A DNA stretch of 26,000 bases from Mesostigma viride (GCA_009746045.1 RPFO01002079.1:64001-90000); one strand, 5' to 3'; counted from the stretch's first letter, positions 1 through 10,713 are shown. Numbers and translations are program-made. Notes: generated from the letters alone by a model not told the origin.

Positions 1-2
1 TG

Positions 3-329
3 TATAAGGTCGATATCCCTACCTCTTGGCAAACGCATTCAAACACCTTCCATAGGAGCCAGCTTAAACTGTACCACCCTAGTACGTTCGCTGGCAGGGA
101 GTTAGCGCCTGCCCCTTTAGAGCATAATCCTGACACTGGGGAAGTAGAAGACGAAGTAGAAAGCATCGTGGCCCATCGAGATATCAAAAAGGGCCGCGGT
201 ACCCAGCGTCAGTATAAAGTGAAGTGGATGTATGCTCGTAGTGAAGTAGATAAGGTTTGGTATACGGAGAGTGAGCTAGATGGGTGTAGTCGCCTGCTGC
301 AGGAATATAAAACCCTGCACAAGCTCTAG
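3..329 (+). CDS. Pol polyprotein C-terminus: integrase tail plus chromodomain (partial)
   Basis: The open frame enters from the left edge and stops with TAG at 327-329, giving 108 residues. The first 25 or so read YKVDIPTSW...FHRSQLKLYHP, the typical end of a gypsy integrase (GPY/F region: 'VSQLKPYHP'-like). Residues about 48-106 form a chromodomain-like unit: EVESIVAHRD, a basic KKGRG stretch, QYKVKW, then WYTESEL and a terminal helix. In this family the chromodomain follows integrase and is thought to steer integration towards particular chromatin. The usual aromatic positions are partly kept (Y and W in YKVKW, W in VWYTE), so a folded domain is plausible. No frameshift is seen in the visible part. 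The extra reading frame begins about 22 bases downstream. Confidence 0.88.
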   Translation, partial: YKVDIPTSWQTHSNTFHRSQLKLYHPSTFAGRELAPAPLEHNPDTGEVEDEVESIVAHRDIKKGRGTQRQYKVKWMYARSEVDKVWYTESELDGCSRLLQEYKTLHKL

Positions 330-350
330 TCGTAGGCCTTCTCCTCTCTT

Positions 351-2713
351 ATGTTATGTCTGCTGTCGACGGGTGGTTGGTTGTCCCCTCCCCTCCGCAG
401 CCGTCATGACGAGCCTACCCCTCCGGCTGAGAGCCCGCTGCCGTCCCTGCCCCTACCGGACCCTGAGCTGTATTTCGAGGCCCTTCCGGGCCGTTGGGTG
501 TCGCGATCATGTTACCGGGGTGGCGTTGTGCAGCCGGCCCTTCAGGCCCAACATGCGAGCTTAGTCAGGGCGGCCCTCTTCGGGGTCACGTGGTATGGTC
601 CTTCCCCTGATGAGCCGCACCAGCTTGTCCTGCACGGTTTCGATGATGCCGGACACTGTTTGTTGGGGTGTGGTTCCAGCTGTCCCGCCTTGGGGCAGAT
701 AGATGCGGTTCTCCGGTGTTGCCGTGTGTTCTCCTACCTCTCCACTCCTGTGGGCCGTACCTGCCTACGGGAGGTGTTCCCGTGGCTTCCAGCTGAGGGT
801 GATGCTGAGGTAGACGAGAACCCCTGCGACCTTTTACGGGCCGTAGAGTTCATGGAGATAGCTGATCAGTCGGCGGGACTAGCGGTTAGTGGTCCTACCC
901 CTTCGGGCGCCCCAGCGAGGTACATTATACTCCAGATTATTCTGCCTCGAGCGCTGCGTCCGCCTCCTCGGTGTCTGTCCCTCCCTCTCCGGTCCCGTCG
1001 TCCCCTCGGTCGACCCGGGATGTCGCAGTGGAGCCTACCCCTTCGGGTTTGCCTGATCCTCTTTCGGCGACGGTCTCGGCTATGCAGGCTCAGATCCAGT
1101 CTTTGACCACGGCGTTTGGGGCCTTCCTTGCGGCCCAGGCGCAGGTCCCGGCCACGCCGGCTGGATCCGCGCCCCCTACCCCTTCTGTCGCCCCGGCGAC
1201 TACGGCTTCGCCCGCGCCCCCGCCTGCGCCCGCGGTCGCTGTGGTTCCGGCGGCTCCTGCGACTCCTGCTGCCTCTGCGCCTGTACCGCTCTACCTGCGC
1301 CTACGCGGGAGTCTCCTGCCCCTGTTAGCTCGCCCTCCGTCGCTGCTTCCGAGCCTCCTCCCGCTCAGGCGCAGACGTCGCGGGGTTTCTTTGGCGATAC
1401 TAGCGGCTTCCCAGACTTTGGGAGGGTGGTCCTCCGCAGAGGATTCCGGTTCCTGACTGGGGCCTGGATGGTAGTCAATCTTATGCAGGACTGCCTGTCC
1501 CTACGGGCCCCATTTTCAACATGTGGCCTGAGGGTGCACCGGCAACGGAGACCGGCGCGCCTGCGTCGTTGGTGGGTCCGTCACGGCCCTCTCTGGCTTC
1601 AGGTCCGGCGCGACCTCCTGTTTTACCAGTGCCCCCTGCGTCGGTGTCGGCTCCTGCCCCTGCGTCAGCCCCTGCTCCGGTCCCTCCTCCTTCGGCCTCG
1701 CGGTCTTGGCCGCGGTTGTTCGGTCCACCGGTCAGGATCCTCGCGCCACCCGCGCTGCCGATTCCCTCAGGGAGTTGTCCCAGGGTGATCGGGACAGGGC
1801 TCCTTCTGTGGTGCACGCGACGCCGGAGTCGCGTGACACGCCCATTCCGGGGTATGGTATGTCCGCACTCGCCTGCCGACAGTGTGACCTGCCGCGCGCC
1901 TCTGCTGAGCTTGCCATCTCTCCCATGTCCTATGGGTTCTCCCAGGTGTGTCGGGCGCCCCGGGATCGTGGCCTACCCATTGAGACTGATCGGCCTCCGT
2001 TCGACATGGTTATTTTAGCTGATCCGGTGTTCGAGGGTGAGATCCTGGTCCGGCGCGTCCTGTATCGCTGGGCGAGGCGCCACAACGACTTGGACACCTA
2101 CGGTGGGTTTCAGTGGGCTTACCCTCCCCCTCTGGGCATTATGGCTTCGGATGCCCTTACAGTAGAGTTTCCTGCGGTGCCGGGTGCGGCGTACACTACG
2201 GTCCTCCAGCCCATCCTTGAGTGGGATGCCCGCCGCCCGGCGCCTATCCCGGGCCAGGGTCTAGACTCCCGCGGTCACCCTCCTCCTCGTGCCAGCGACT
2301 ACCTAGAGACATTCGGGTCGCGACAGTGTGTTCGTCGGTGGCGCTCCCGCGAGATTCGGCACATCCGGTTGTGGCCGTCCAACGTGGAGCCCCTGGTGGA
2401 CCTGTTCTTCCCGACGGGTCTGCGCCCTCGGATTCGGTATCATTGCCTCCTCCTGCGGGCCCTTTGCCTGATCGCGGTAGAGCCTTTCCTTCGCCTCTTT
2501 GCCTGTGGCTTTCTGGACTGGGCCCGTGGCCAGGTCGTCCTCACGCAGCATAGGTATTACTGGGCCTTCCTGGGCCTCTTTCCTGACGGCGTGTGGGCCG
2601 ATGTTTTCCTCACTGTAGATAGGCATGACAATGTTGAGGATGTGGCTCACTACCAGGCCTACCTGGAGGTCCTGCTGGCCTCTCGTGGCACTTACCAGAC
2701 GGATGGCCACTAG
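351..2713 (+). pseudogene. Extra reading frame in the 'env position' of the chromovirus, frameshifted, function unknown
   Basis: The region reads as one protein of roughly 780 residues broken by about four frame changes, near 910-930, 1290, 1425 and 1720. An N-terminal part (from 351) has PDPELYFEALPGRW and a Cys/His-rich patch. A middle part has a short predicted coiled coil (AMQAQIQSLTTAFGAFLA, about 1079-1135) followed by a long Pro/Ala/Ser-rich linker. A C-terminal part (about 1720-2713, the longest intact frame) has RRVLYRWARRHNDLDTYGGF and DRHDNVEDVAHYQAYLEVLL and ends at 2713. I do not recognise the family. There is no clear N-terminal signal peptide, and only one moderately hydrophobic stretch (about 2437-2520), so an envelope protein is not supported. 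The shared composition and collinear order of the frames argue that this is one decayed gene, or an intact one with sequencing indels. Confidence 0.6.
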
Positions 2714-3009
2714 ATAGAGGGCCTTAGGCCCGACCTGAGGGTGTTGTCCCTCCGGTATGTAGAGTCGCCCTCATATTCTGGCCAGTTGGTTGGCTGTTCT
2801 TGGTCCTTAGCGCTGATGTGTTTACTCTGTGTGTCCTGCCCAGTGCCGTCCCCCCCGGCCAGGACTCCGTTCCAGGCAGTTAGGGGAACCTACCACCAGG
2901 CTTGGTGCTGGCTAACCCTACACCACCCGGCGTGGTGGTGGAGACCGTGTGAACTATTGGTGCTTTGTATCTGGGATGGTCTATCGATTGTGTTGGTGTG
3001 TGCTGGGTG
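2714..3009 (+). other. Non-coding tail of the retrotransposon before the DNA-transposon insertion
   Basis: No convincing ORF. It lies between the extra reading frame and the insertion point and continues at 10645 on the other side of the DNA transposon. Joining the two sides across a single TG gives a continuous stretch up to the polypurine tract. Confidence 0.6.
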
Positions 3010-3043
3010 CACTAGGAAGGGGTCTGTGACATTTTGTGATATT
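3010..3043 (+). repeat. Left terminal inverted repeat of the CACTA-like element
   Basis: Begins CACTAGGAAGGGG and continues into TGTGACATTTTGTGATATT. It matches the reverse complement of 10611-10644 except for two adjacent bases (TC against GG). Confidence 0.9.
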
Positions 3044-3318
3044 TTTTTATCACAAAATGTCACTTTTGTGACATTTTGTGATAAAAAAATGATAAAACGT
3101 GACAAAATGTGACAAAATGTGATAAAACTGTGACAAATTGTGATCGAGACATGTCATGATTGTGACAAAACGTGACAAACGTGATAAAACCAGCATATTT
3201 TGTGATAACGTCATTATCACAAAATGTCAAAGTGTCACAAAATGTCACAAACCCACAGAAAAACAAAATGTGATAAGGTGATAAATCACAACCACTCAGG
3301 GGAAGTGATATATCACAA
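3026..3318. repeat. Left subterminal motif array
   Basis: Many copies of TGTGACATTTTGTGAT and variants (TGACAAAATGTGA, GTGATAAAA, ATCACAAAATGTCA) in direct and inverted orientation, several forming dyads such as ATCACAAAATGTCACTTTTG. In CACTA elements such subterminal repeats bind the element-encoded regulatory transposase subunit; that role is inferred here. Confidence 0.8.
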
Positions 3319-6300
3319 AGCACGCATAATGCACATCCGCAGCAAGGAAGTGCGTGCATGCCGCAGCAGAGATGGAGAAGGAAAAGGCCAAGGTGGGACA
3401 CGGCAAGGTGGCAATGCCAGGAGAGACAACACGTGCAGCGGTACGGGGCAAGCTTTCAAAGGATGACACCAAGAACTCGCCACTGAGAAAGTTCTTAAGC
3501 GCAGGTGACAACTTGAAAAACCAGAGGGGGGTACTGAAAGGAACTGACAAAACAAGCTGGAAACACCCTTAGGTGCATGATAAAATGCACCACAATGTCA
3601 TGTGCCGTGGGAGACATGGTTTATTGCAAAAATATCGACTGGGATGTTAAGAAAAACACCAATATTGAACATTCAGGGCAATCGTCATCACGGTCATCAA
3701 GTGTCAACCTCCGACCCATCGCTGGCCAAGCATCCATCATGCTGATCAAAGGTGGCATCGTCAATATCTACACTAAATCACAACACTGCATCATGCATCC
3801 ATTGCTCTGAGCTCACAACACTGGTATGATAAAATGGCAACGGGGAGTGAACATGTTCAGATGGCATGCAACAACCCGATGAAATGGCACAACTGATCAA
3901 ATACGAACACCAACTGTATTGATACACACACAAGGAACGGTGCACTCAAGCATGGCTGTGGGTGGTGTGCAAAATGGACACCCACAATCATCTCACAAAT
4001 GCAATATAAAATCTGTTGACCGACAAGCACAACGGGGCTCAACAGTCCTCGTCATCAAAGTCATCATCCTCATCATCACTGAAACCATTACGAGGGCTGT
4101 CCCAGCCACCATTGCTGAAATATCTGGATGACTCTCTAGAAACAATCACAGGACACTGTCGAGTGCTACGGCAATGTGACCAAGGCTCAGAGCCTACAAA
4201 ATCTGCATCCGCATGTGGCCTCTCGCCGTGTTGGACTGACGGATGTGCCCAGCCCGACTGTGTTAGGTATATTGCCTGCATGCAAGACAAAAATACATCA
4301 TCCGGCAAAGCACGCATCGGTACACACAAAAATTTGTTAGTGAGATGAAGCCACGCGCAGGACGCGCCAACAACTGTCAACTTTGCATGACTTCAGTTCA
4401 CTTGTATGTAAGGATGCGGGGGAGATCGCAGCAGTTGCGTGGCTATCTATGAGTACCGGCCTAGTTTTAGGACAAAGAAGGTGAGATACTGGGCCAAGAG
4501 AGAGACAGGGGTGCTCGAGAAAAAAATTGGCCATGGATGTTCACCTAAATTGTATCTACATGCCTCACAAGTTGTAGGGAACTGCACACCCAGGAATCCT
4601 GGAGTCGCAAAGGTTCCCTAACATCCCAAGAGGCCTCACAATCTACTTCATTGCAATCTCTGTATGGTTAATACGGCAATAAGAAAGAAACGCGTTATTA
4701 GTGCCAAGAAAAAGCAAGGCCAATCAACCAACAATATGGCCAATCAACCCGGCACTGAACGCAAAGGTTTTCACCTTTGCGGAGTGTCTGATCAGAATAT
4801 GCCCCGTTACAGGTAGGATGAACTCTAACGAGGCTGAAGGCTCTACGTCTGCAATTGACACTAGCAGGAGTCGTTCAGGGTGGGGTGTGGGGGGGAGGGA
4901 ATGACAAAAAGCTGTGATCTGAGCAAAAAGGATAAATATGCAAAGATGCTACCCATGCAAGGAAGCGAGACATAGTCCAGCAATGCCAGGAATGTCAGCC
5001 GAGGCTACTGGATTGCAAAGAAGGTTCTACCGACAGCGAAGGAATTGGTACGAATAATGCCAACTATTTGTAGCTGAGAGCATCACCAGCGGGCTACAAA
5101 AAAATCATGCACGGAAGCTGGAAGAACAAGGCCAATGGTGGCTGACGCGCACAGCACGTTGATAATTTGAGGAATGAGCACTACATAAAGAATGATCACC
5201 GTTGCTCACCATCAAGAATTCGCCGCGCTGGACAGGCGACCAAGAGCTTGTCGCTGCCACATGCGATGGGGCCGCGTGCAAGCCCAACGGTATTAGGCAT
5301 CACAAGTACACGCGCAAAATTGACACCACAATGGCAACACAGATGCACACATACGAATGTATAACGACCGAAAGCATAAACAGAGAATCAGTTGGTTAAG
5401 ACAAGGAAAGTGGCGCAAGAGCAGCCCATGTCATGCAACTCTCAATCTGAACAAGGTTATGCCCTTCATGAAAACTAAATGAGATGTCGTTTGCATAGTC
5501 TATTGACCTTGTACGAATGAGATAGTGAAACTGCTGCAGCATTCATGGCAAGCACGGCTAACTTGGCATGAAACCGAGCGGCCCATAGCAGCCTTGGCCC
5601 TAGGGCGATACGTGAGAATGCCACGTGCGTACGGCATGCATGTTAAAGTCGATGCAAACTTATTAGTATTTCAGGCGAGGAATTCCTTGCTCACCTCAAC
5701 TGGTAAAGAGTGGGCAGCTTCTGGATGTCCGAATGTGCTGTGCGTACCACTGAGCGAACAGATCGATTAAAGCTTTATTCTAGACCATGCCTATGTTTCT
5801 CCCCCGATGGCTGCTTGTAGCCTTGTCCGAGCTCGCTCCTGAATTCATTTGAGACGACGCCCTAATGGCTACATAAATCACGACGGTCATCAGTGAGCCT
5901 ATGCTCCTATTCCAACCACCACGTGCGTTCATACAGAAGCGACATTGCTGGAAATCAAAAGGCACATAATCCCGCCTTGGCTGCGAGCCGATCGCAGCTC
6001 CCTTCCACCTTTCCCACCTGTGCAGCGCGGATAGATGTGCAACTCTAAGGTCTTTTTTTTTTCGCGTCGTCTTAACTTCAACTTCAACCGTAACACCCGC
6101 GCAACCACTGGAATTAGGGCTCGCAATTCGCCAAGTCCCATCAACGTCGCAAAGTCTGGTGTCGTCGCTCTTCCTGTCATCAATCATTAGTGCCCAATAC
6201 TATCGTCATTACTGTCGTCATTAGAGGCCCTTTAGGCCTTTACTATCGTCAGTCACTCGCTTTGTGACGATAATAACGTACGGTAGATGGCATCAGTCGT

Positions 6301-8114
6301 ACTTCCCGCCCCCCCCCCTGCCCACGTCCCCTTCCGATTTCTCCGCTACTACATCTCGCCCCAAGTAGAAGTTTGCATTTTGCCATACATTAGGAATAAC
6401 TGACTGACGAAACTAGTAAAAAGACGACTGACATGACTCTCTAGTATCGCTTGGTTGGGACCGCTGGCCTGGAATCGTAACTGTTAGCCGTACCGTTCAG
6501 ACTACAGTCCACAGCAGCCCCTAGCTTGGGAGTCTGGAATGAATGGACAAAAATCTTTCGCAACATGCGCAAGTCTGGAATCAACCCGTCAGGATCCTTG
6601 CGCAAAATTCAAATATTACGCCGAAACCGATGGCAAACGACTAGGTGCACGCAATGGCTAAGGCAGTGAGGGGCTGAGGGTACGCTCGAGCGAAGGGGCC
6701 ACCTAGTTTTATGTAACCACAGAGTGTGCAATAACAAACGGGGCTGCAGGTCCACGAAACGACGTGATTTCTCTAGCAATTGCGGCGTAGCAGTTTGGAT
6801 CATGATGTAGGTGCACTTAGGATGTATGTCGAGTTTAATTAAGCATGGAGGTAGCAATGAGGGACTGAGACACATCATATCCAGTTCTGAATCAAGCCGT
6901 TCTTTACGCTGAAACACAGCGCAAGCAAGATCTCCGGAACCTGCCGCCAAGCTCCTTAGCCGCTAAGGTTAGCAAAATTCTGCCAGCTTCTTTTACAGCG
7001 GTTAGCATGCCGTGCTCATGTGTATGAGGCCATTTCATGGCGGCCGGGTAAAGCTGGCCATGTCTTTGAGAGCTTTGAATATGTATTCTCTGAAGGCTTT
7101 CAATACCATGGTGCTTTCTGCGCTCGGCATCTTATGTGTGCCTTCGAATTGCCGTTTTCCTCTTCAATTGCGCGTGTACCTGCGGGTGACTGATACCGTT
7201 GGGCTGGCCTCACCTGCGGCCTACCCGCGAATGGCAGGCTAGCTCCTGGTCGAGACTTGTGGTGAGTAGTGGGTACCATCGCATACCTGGAGTCTGTACT
7301 TTGTTATCGACGTGCTGTATGTGGCATTGCTAGAATGCATCCAGTTCTTCCTGTTTCTAACTCCAATTACTTGGCATTTTTGCAATCATGCTCCGCCTAC
7401 ATTTAAACACACATGCGTTGCATTTTTTCATAAGGCTTCTTTGTTGTTGAAAGCCGTAAACTGTCTTTCTGCTATTTACATCCCGTCTGCCGCGACTTTC
7501 TCCGGTTTTCCCCCATTGACCCCATCTCTGCTGCACTTTCCATCAGCTCCTTTTTGTTGACAATCAGCGCTTTTAACCTTGTTAGCAAATTGTAAAAATG
7601 ACACTGTCTAATATATATGAGAAAAATCCTTGTGCCTATTTTTATTAGGAGTTCAGTCATTGGGCTCTAGGAGACATGTGTGATCAACTTTGAGGCTCGT
7701 CCTTTGGGATAAAACCTCCAAAGAGTCACACCACTGGACAAGTTATCTTGAACCAGAACTTTTTGTTGGAACACTGACTGAGAGCAGCACGCTTAAGGTT
7801 TTGTAAGAAAATCATTTTTTCTCTGAAACGCCATAGCTCCTTTCTAATCATTGTGATTGTGTTGCGTATTCCTTGTCAGTCAGTTAGTTATGTATTCCTT
7901 ATCATGGGACAGGCGGAGGGGGGCTAATAATTCCTCATGGGGGCAGCAAGGGAGTTTGTAGCACACGCAGTTATGAGCTTTGCTTCTTTCAACATGTTGC
8001 TCATAATATCCAATTTCGTGGTTTCTTGGTCTTTGGTATCTTCATAATAGTAGTGCTAGGGTCTCACTTGGTCACCCTTACAATGTTAGTGCCCTTCAGC
8101 AATCTCATTTTTAG
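3319..8114. other. Interior of the CACTA-like element with no recognisable gene
   Basis: About 4.8 kb with only short, uncharacteristic open frames on either strand. A lysine-rich frame at 3372-3572 (starting MEKEKAKVGHGKV) lies just inside the left array, where the first exon of a transposon gene would be expected, but nothing confirms it. At 6195-6270 there are short direct repeats of TCGTCATTA and a dyad pairing TATCGTCA with TGACGATA. I see no transposase motifs, RNA gene or long tandem repeat. Coding exons below about 100 bases would escape reading by eye. Confidence 0.5.
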
Positions 8115-9753
8115 TCAAATTAGGCTTCAATGGTCATCGATTTGAAATGGGAAGCGTAGTGAAGGCCGGTTCACGCCGAGAGAAACGCAGCGCTGCCGAT
8201 CCAAGAGTGCAGCCGTGCACGAAGCTCGCAAAGCGGCCTGCAGCAGCACCACCACCGCCGGCAGCGCCGACAATCCTGCCCCCGACAGCACTCCCTTCAA
8301 CAACCGCCACAGCATCGGTGCCATCATCCATGTTGCCTGCGCAAAGAGCAGATGAAGACATGGCCTCGGTAGAGGCGGCGCTGGCCGCGCTCCTTGCCAA
8401 GAAGGAGGCAATGATTGCAGCCAGAAAGGCGGCCGATGTCTCCCATGCAACCCCTGAAGTAAGTCTCAGGAGTGGGTGGGGTTGTAAACCTGGACATGGT
8501 TATGAGTGGTGTGATTTGGGGGGTTGCAAACAGGGGTAGTTCATGAGTGGGCAGAGTGGGGGCTGTGGGAAATTGGGGTTATTTATGAGTGGAGGGGCTG
8601 TAAACTGGGTTGTTTTTTAGTGGGCTGAGCGGGGGCTGTTGGGGGGTTGTTAGCCGCGTTATTTATGTGGGCTGGGCGGGGGCTGTCGGAAACTGGGATT
8701 ATTTATGAGTGGGCAGTGTGTGAAACTGTTTTTTTTTTTTTTTTTAACAACTGGTTGAGGAGGTTGTAAACACTTGGGATTATTTATGGGGGGGGGGGGG
8801 GGACTGTAAACTCGGTGGCATTTGAGGTGGCTGAGTGGCGCACTCGTTTTTCATAGCCCCCGGGGGCTGTGGAGAACTGGGGTTAACATGAGGGGGGAGG
8901 TTGTAAACTGCATGGGTGGTTTATGAGTGGGCTGAGTGGGGGGCTGTAGGAACCTGGGGTTATTTATGAGAGGGGGGGTCTAAACTGGTGTGGTTTATGT
9001 CAGAGTGGGCTGAGTGGGGCTGTGGGAAACTGGGATAATGTGTGGGTGGGGGGGTTGTATTTAACTGGATTGTTTATGAGTGGGCTGAGCAGGGGCTGTC
9101 ATAAACTGGGATTATTTATGAGCAGGCAGTGTGTGAAAAGTGGGATTTTTTTGTTTTTGATTACTGATTGAGGGGGTTGAAAACCATTGGGATTATTTAT
9201 GAGGGGGGCGGGTTGGAAACTGGGTGGTTTATGGGTGGCTGAGTGGTGACTGTGGGAAACTGGGGTTATTTATGAGAGGGGGGTCTAAACTGGGGTGGTT
9301 TATGTCAGAGTGGGCTGAGTGGGGGCTGTGGGAAACTGGGATAGTGTATGAGTGGGGGGGGTCTAAACTGGGTTGTTCATGAGTGGGCTGAGCGGGGGCT
9401 GTCAGAACCTGGGATTATTTATGAGTGGGCAGTGTGTGAAACTGGGATATTATTATTATTATTATTTTTTAATGAGTGATTGCAATTTTACAACCCCATC
9501 ATGAGGGGGTTGTAAACCCCCCTCATGAGGGGGTTGTAAACACTGGGATTATGAGTTTGCGGGCAGGGGAGGCCGCCTTGCTGTTCTTGAAACCCATTCA
9601 AGGATGTTCTAGGCAACACGTTGATTTTGATGTGCAACATTTCTATTGATCGAGGCTGTGAAAGGCTATGACACATCTTGAGTGTTTAAACTTGCCTTTT
9701 TTTTCTGCTCACAGGGAGACAAGGTGCCGGCCTCCTCGTCGTCGTCCACTTGA
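8115..9753 (+). CDS. Spliced gene of unknown function at the right end of the CACTA-like element (3' exons)
   Basis: Exon 8115-8458 is preceded by an acceptor (ATTTTTAG) and reads on as KLGFNGHRFEMGSVVKAG, then a basic RREKR/KLAKR region, a Pro/Ala-rich linker (AAAPPPPAAP) and an acidic-to-basic helix (EDMASVEAALAALLAKKE). The donor GAA|GTAAGT at 8459 and acceptor CTCACAG at 9714 are in phase 0. The last exon, 9715-9753, adds 12 residues ending in a serine run and TGA. Combined TGTAA and AATAAA signals follow at 10060-10068. If translation started at the ATG at 8147 the protein would be 116 aa, but the frame is open upstream to the acceptor, so earlier exons are likely. The basic, proline-rich composition would fit a DNA-binding or nuclear protein. 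It could be the end of a transposase gene or a captured host gene. Confidence 0.5.
8459..9714 (+). repeat. Intron filled with a G-rich minisatellite
   Basis: From about 8474 to 9480 the intron consists of degenerate repeats built from GGGATTATTTATGAGTGGGC, TGAGTGGGGGCTGTGGGAAAC and GTAAACTGGG blocks. The period is roughly 60-80 bases, with larger multiples repeated twice (for example GAGAGGGGGGTCTAAACTGG near 8968 and 9276). G-runs are all on the coding strand; poly-T (about 8730-8746) and poly-G (about 8789-8803) tracts interrupt it. Confidence 0.8.
9486..9540. repeat. Nested inverted repeats at the 3' end of the intron
   Basis: TTTACAACCCC (about 9488-9498) pairs with GGGGTTGTAAA (about 9506-9516). 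Overlapping it is a near-perfect palindrome, AACCCCCC-TCATGA-GGGGGTT (about 9515-9535), followed by a further GGGGTTGTAAA. Confidence 0.75.
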
Positions 9754-10059
9754 CATCGTCATCTAGGCACTACGGCTGCGCATGTTTGTTTTTGTTTTCT
9801 TGATCTATACCGAGCGCTTTCTTGTTCATGAATTGGTTACTAGGGTGCGGTGGCAGATGAGACAATTGACACCAACCATCCGTTCATGTTTCTTGCGCAT
9901 GTGCGTTTTTTAATGCATTCCAGGAACATTCCGAGATTTCTGTCACGCAACGACAAGCGCCAAGCCGGCGTTTGCAAATTGTCACTGATCGATAATCACT
10001 GTTGAAGAATGAAGAATCAAGAATGAAGAATGAAGATCTGTTACATTTATCTTTATATT

Positions 10060-10068
10060 TGTAATAAA
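10060..10068 (+). terminator. Probable poly(A) signal of the transposon-borne gene
   Basis: TGTAATAAA combines the green-algal TGTAA signal and AATAAA, 307 bases after the stop codon and just before the right subterminal array. Confidence 0.5.
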
Positions 10069-10117
10069 GAAATCGCGAGGCGTGCTTTTCATCCGTTTTG
10101 CTTTGGAATGTGTTCTG

Positions 10118-10628
10118 ATATATCTGTGTGACATGTCACGATATATCTGTGTGATATGTCATGATCGCCCGTGGTTTTATGTCACTGTTTTCTCCCTAGA
10201 TTTATCAGTGACAATGTCACGGATTTTGTCACCCTTTTTTCCTGATATATCAGTGACAATGTCACGGATTTTGTCACCCTTTTTTCCTGATATATCAGTG
10301 ATAATGTCACGGATTTGTCACCCTTTTTTTCGTGATATATCAGTGATAATGTCACGGATTTGTCACCCTTTTTTTCGTGATATATCAGTGATAATGTCAC
10401 GGATTTTGTCAGTGCGTTTTGTCAAGTCGTGATATTGATATTTTGTGATAATTTCCTTGTTTTTGTCACAAAGATAATCACAGAATATGCTGGTTTTATC
10501 ACATGATTTGTCACGAAATGTCACAGAATATCACAGTTTTGTCACAAAAAATCACAAAGTGTCACATTTTGTCACATCCACATCACAAAATGTCACGTGA
10601 TATGTCACAAAATATCACAAAATGTCAC
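10118..10628. repeat. Right subterminal motif array
   Basis: Dense TGTCACAAAATATCACA-type motifs, the complement of the left array, plus dyads such as TGACATGTCA near 10130. It is almost twice as long as the left array and includes the 45-bp tandem repeat listed separately. Confidence 0.8.
10196..10412. repeat. 45-bp tandem repeat inside the right array
   Basis: About 4.5 copies of a 45-bp unit containing GTGACAATGTCACGG, GTCACCC, a T run and TGATATATCA. Each unit carries two dyads: GTGACA-A-TGTCAC (or GTGATA in later copies) and TGATATATCA. The first two full copies have CC and ACA, the later ones CG and ATA, so copies changed after duplication. Confidence 0.85.
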
Positions 10629-10644
10629 ACCCCCCTTCCTAGTG
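10611..10644 (-). repeat. Right terminal inverted repeat of the CACTA-like element
   Basis: Ends CCCCTTCCTAGTG on the + strand, the inverted partner of 3010-3043. Confidence 0.9.
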
Positions 10645-10713
10645 TGCGTTAGGATTATTTTCCTACCCCTCTGGTTCCCTCCTCTCTGCGTAGGGAGAGG
10701 GCTCCCTACCTTT

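Larger units (their letters stand above)
3010..10644. mobile_element. CACTA-like (EnSpm-type) DNA transposon, 7.6 kb, inserted in the gypsy element
   Basis: Both ends carry the same 34-bp sequence in opposite orientation (3010-3043 and 10611-10644, 32 of 34 identical), starting CACTAGGAAGGGG. Directly inside each end are arrays of a short motif, TGTGACATTTTGTGAT, in both orientations. CACTA termini plus subterminal repeated protein-binding motifs are hallmarks of the CACTA/EnSpm superfamily. A TG dinucleotide flanks both sides (3008-3009 and 10645-10646). The usual 3-bp duplication is not seen (GTG against TGC), so the target duplication is 2 bp or degraded. I find no CACTA transposase motifs inside, so it is probably non-autonomous, or its transposase exons are too fragmented to read by eye. 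It carries a spliced gene near the right end. Confidence 0.78.

Noticed and set aside
1481-1816. Minus-strand Gly/Ala-rich frames
   Set aside because: Shadows of the Pro/Ala-rich + strand linker.
351-2713. Envelope gene of a retrovirus-like element
   Set aside because: No signal peptide, cleavage site or C-terminal membrane anchor is visible; position alone is not enough.
5780-6187. 135-residue minus-strand frame inside the transposon
   Set aside because: No domain, mixed composition, no splice or poly(A) support; could not be linked to a transposase.
10196-10412. Regular repeats reminiscent of a CRISPR array
   Set aside because: Units are contiguous with no unique spacers, lie in a transposon end, and the setting is eukaryotic.
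3008-10647. 3-bp target duplication typical of CACTA elements
   Set aside because: Flanks are GTG and TGC; only TG matches, so I report 2 bp at most.
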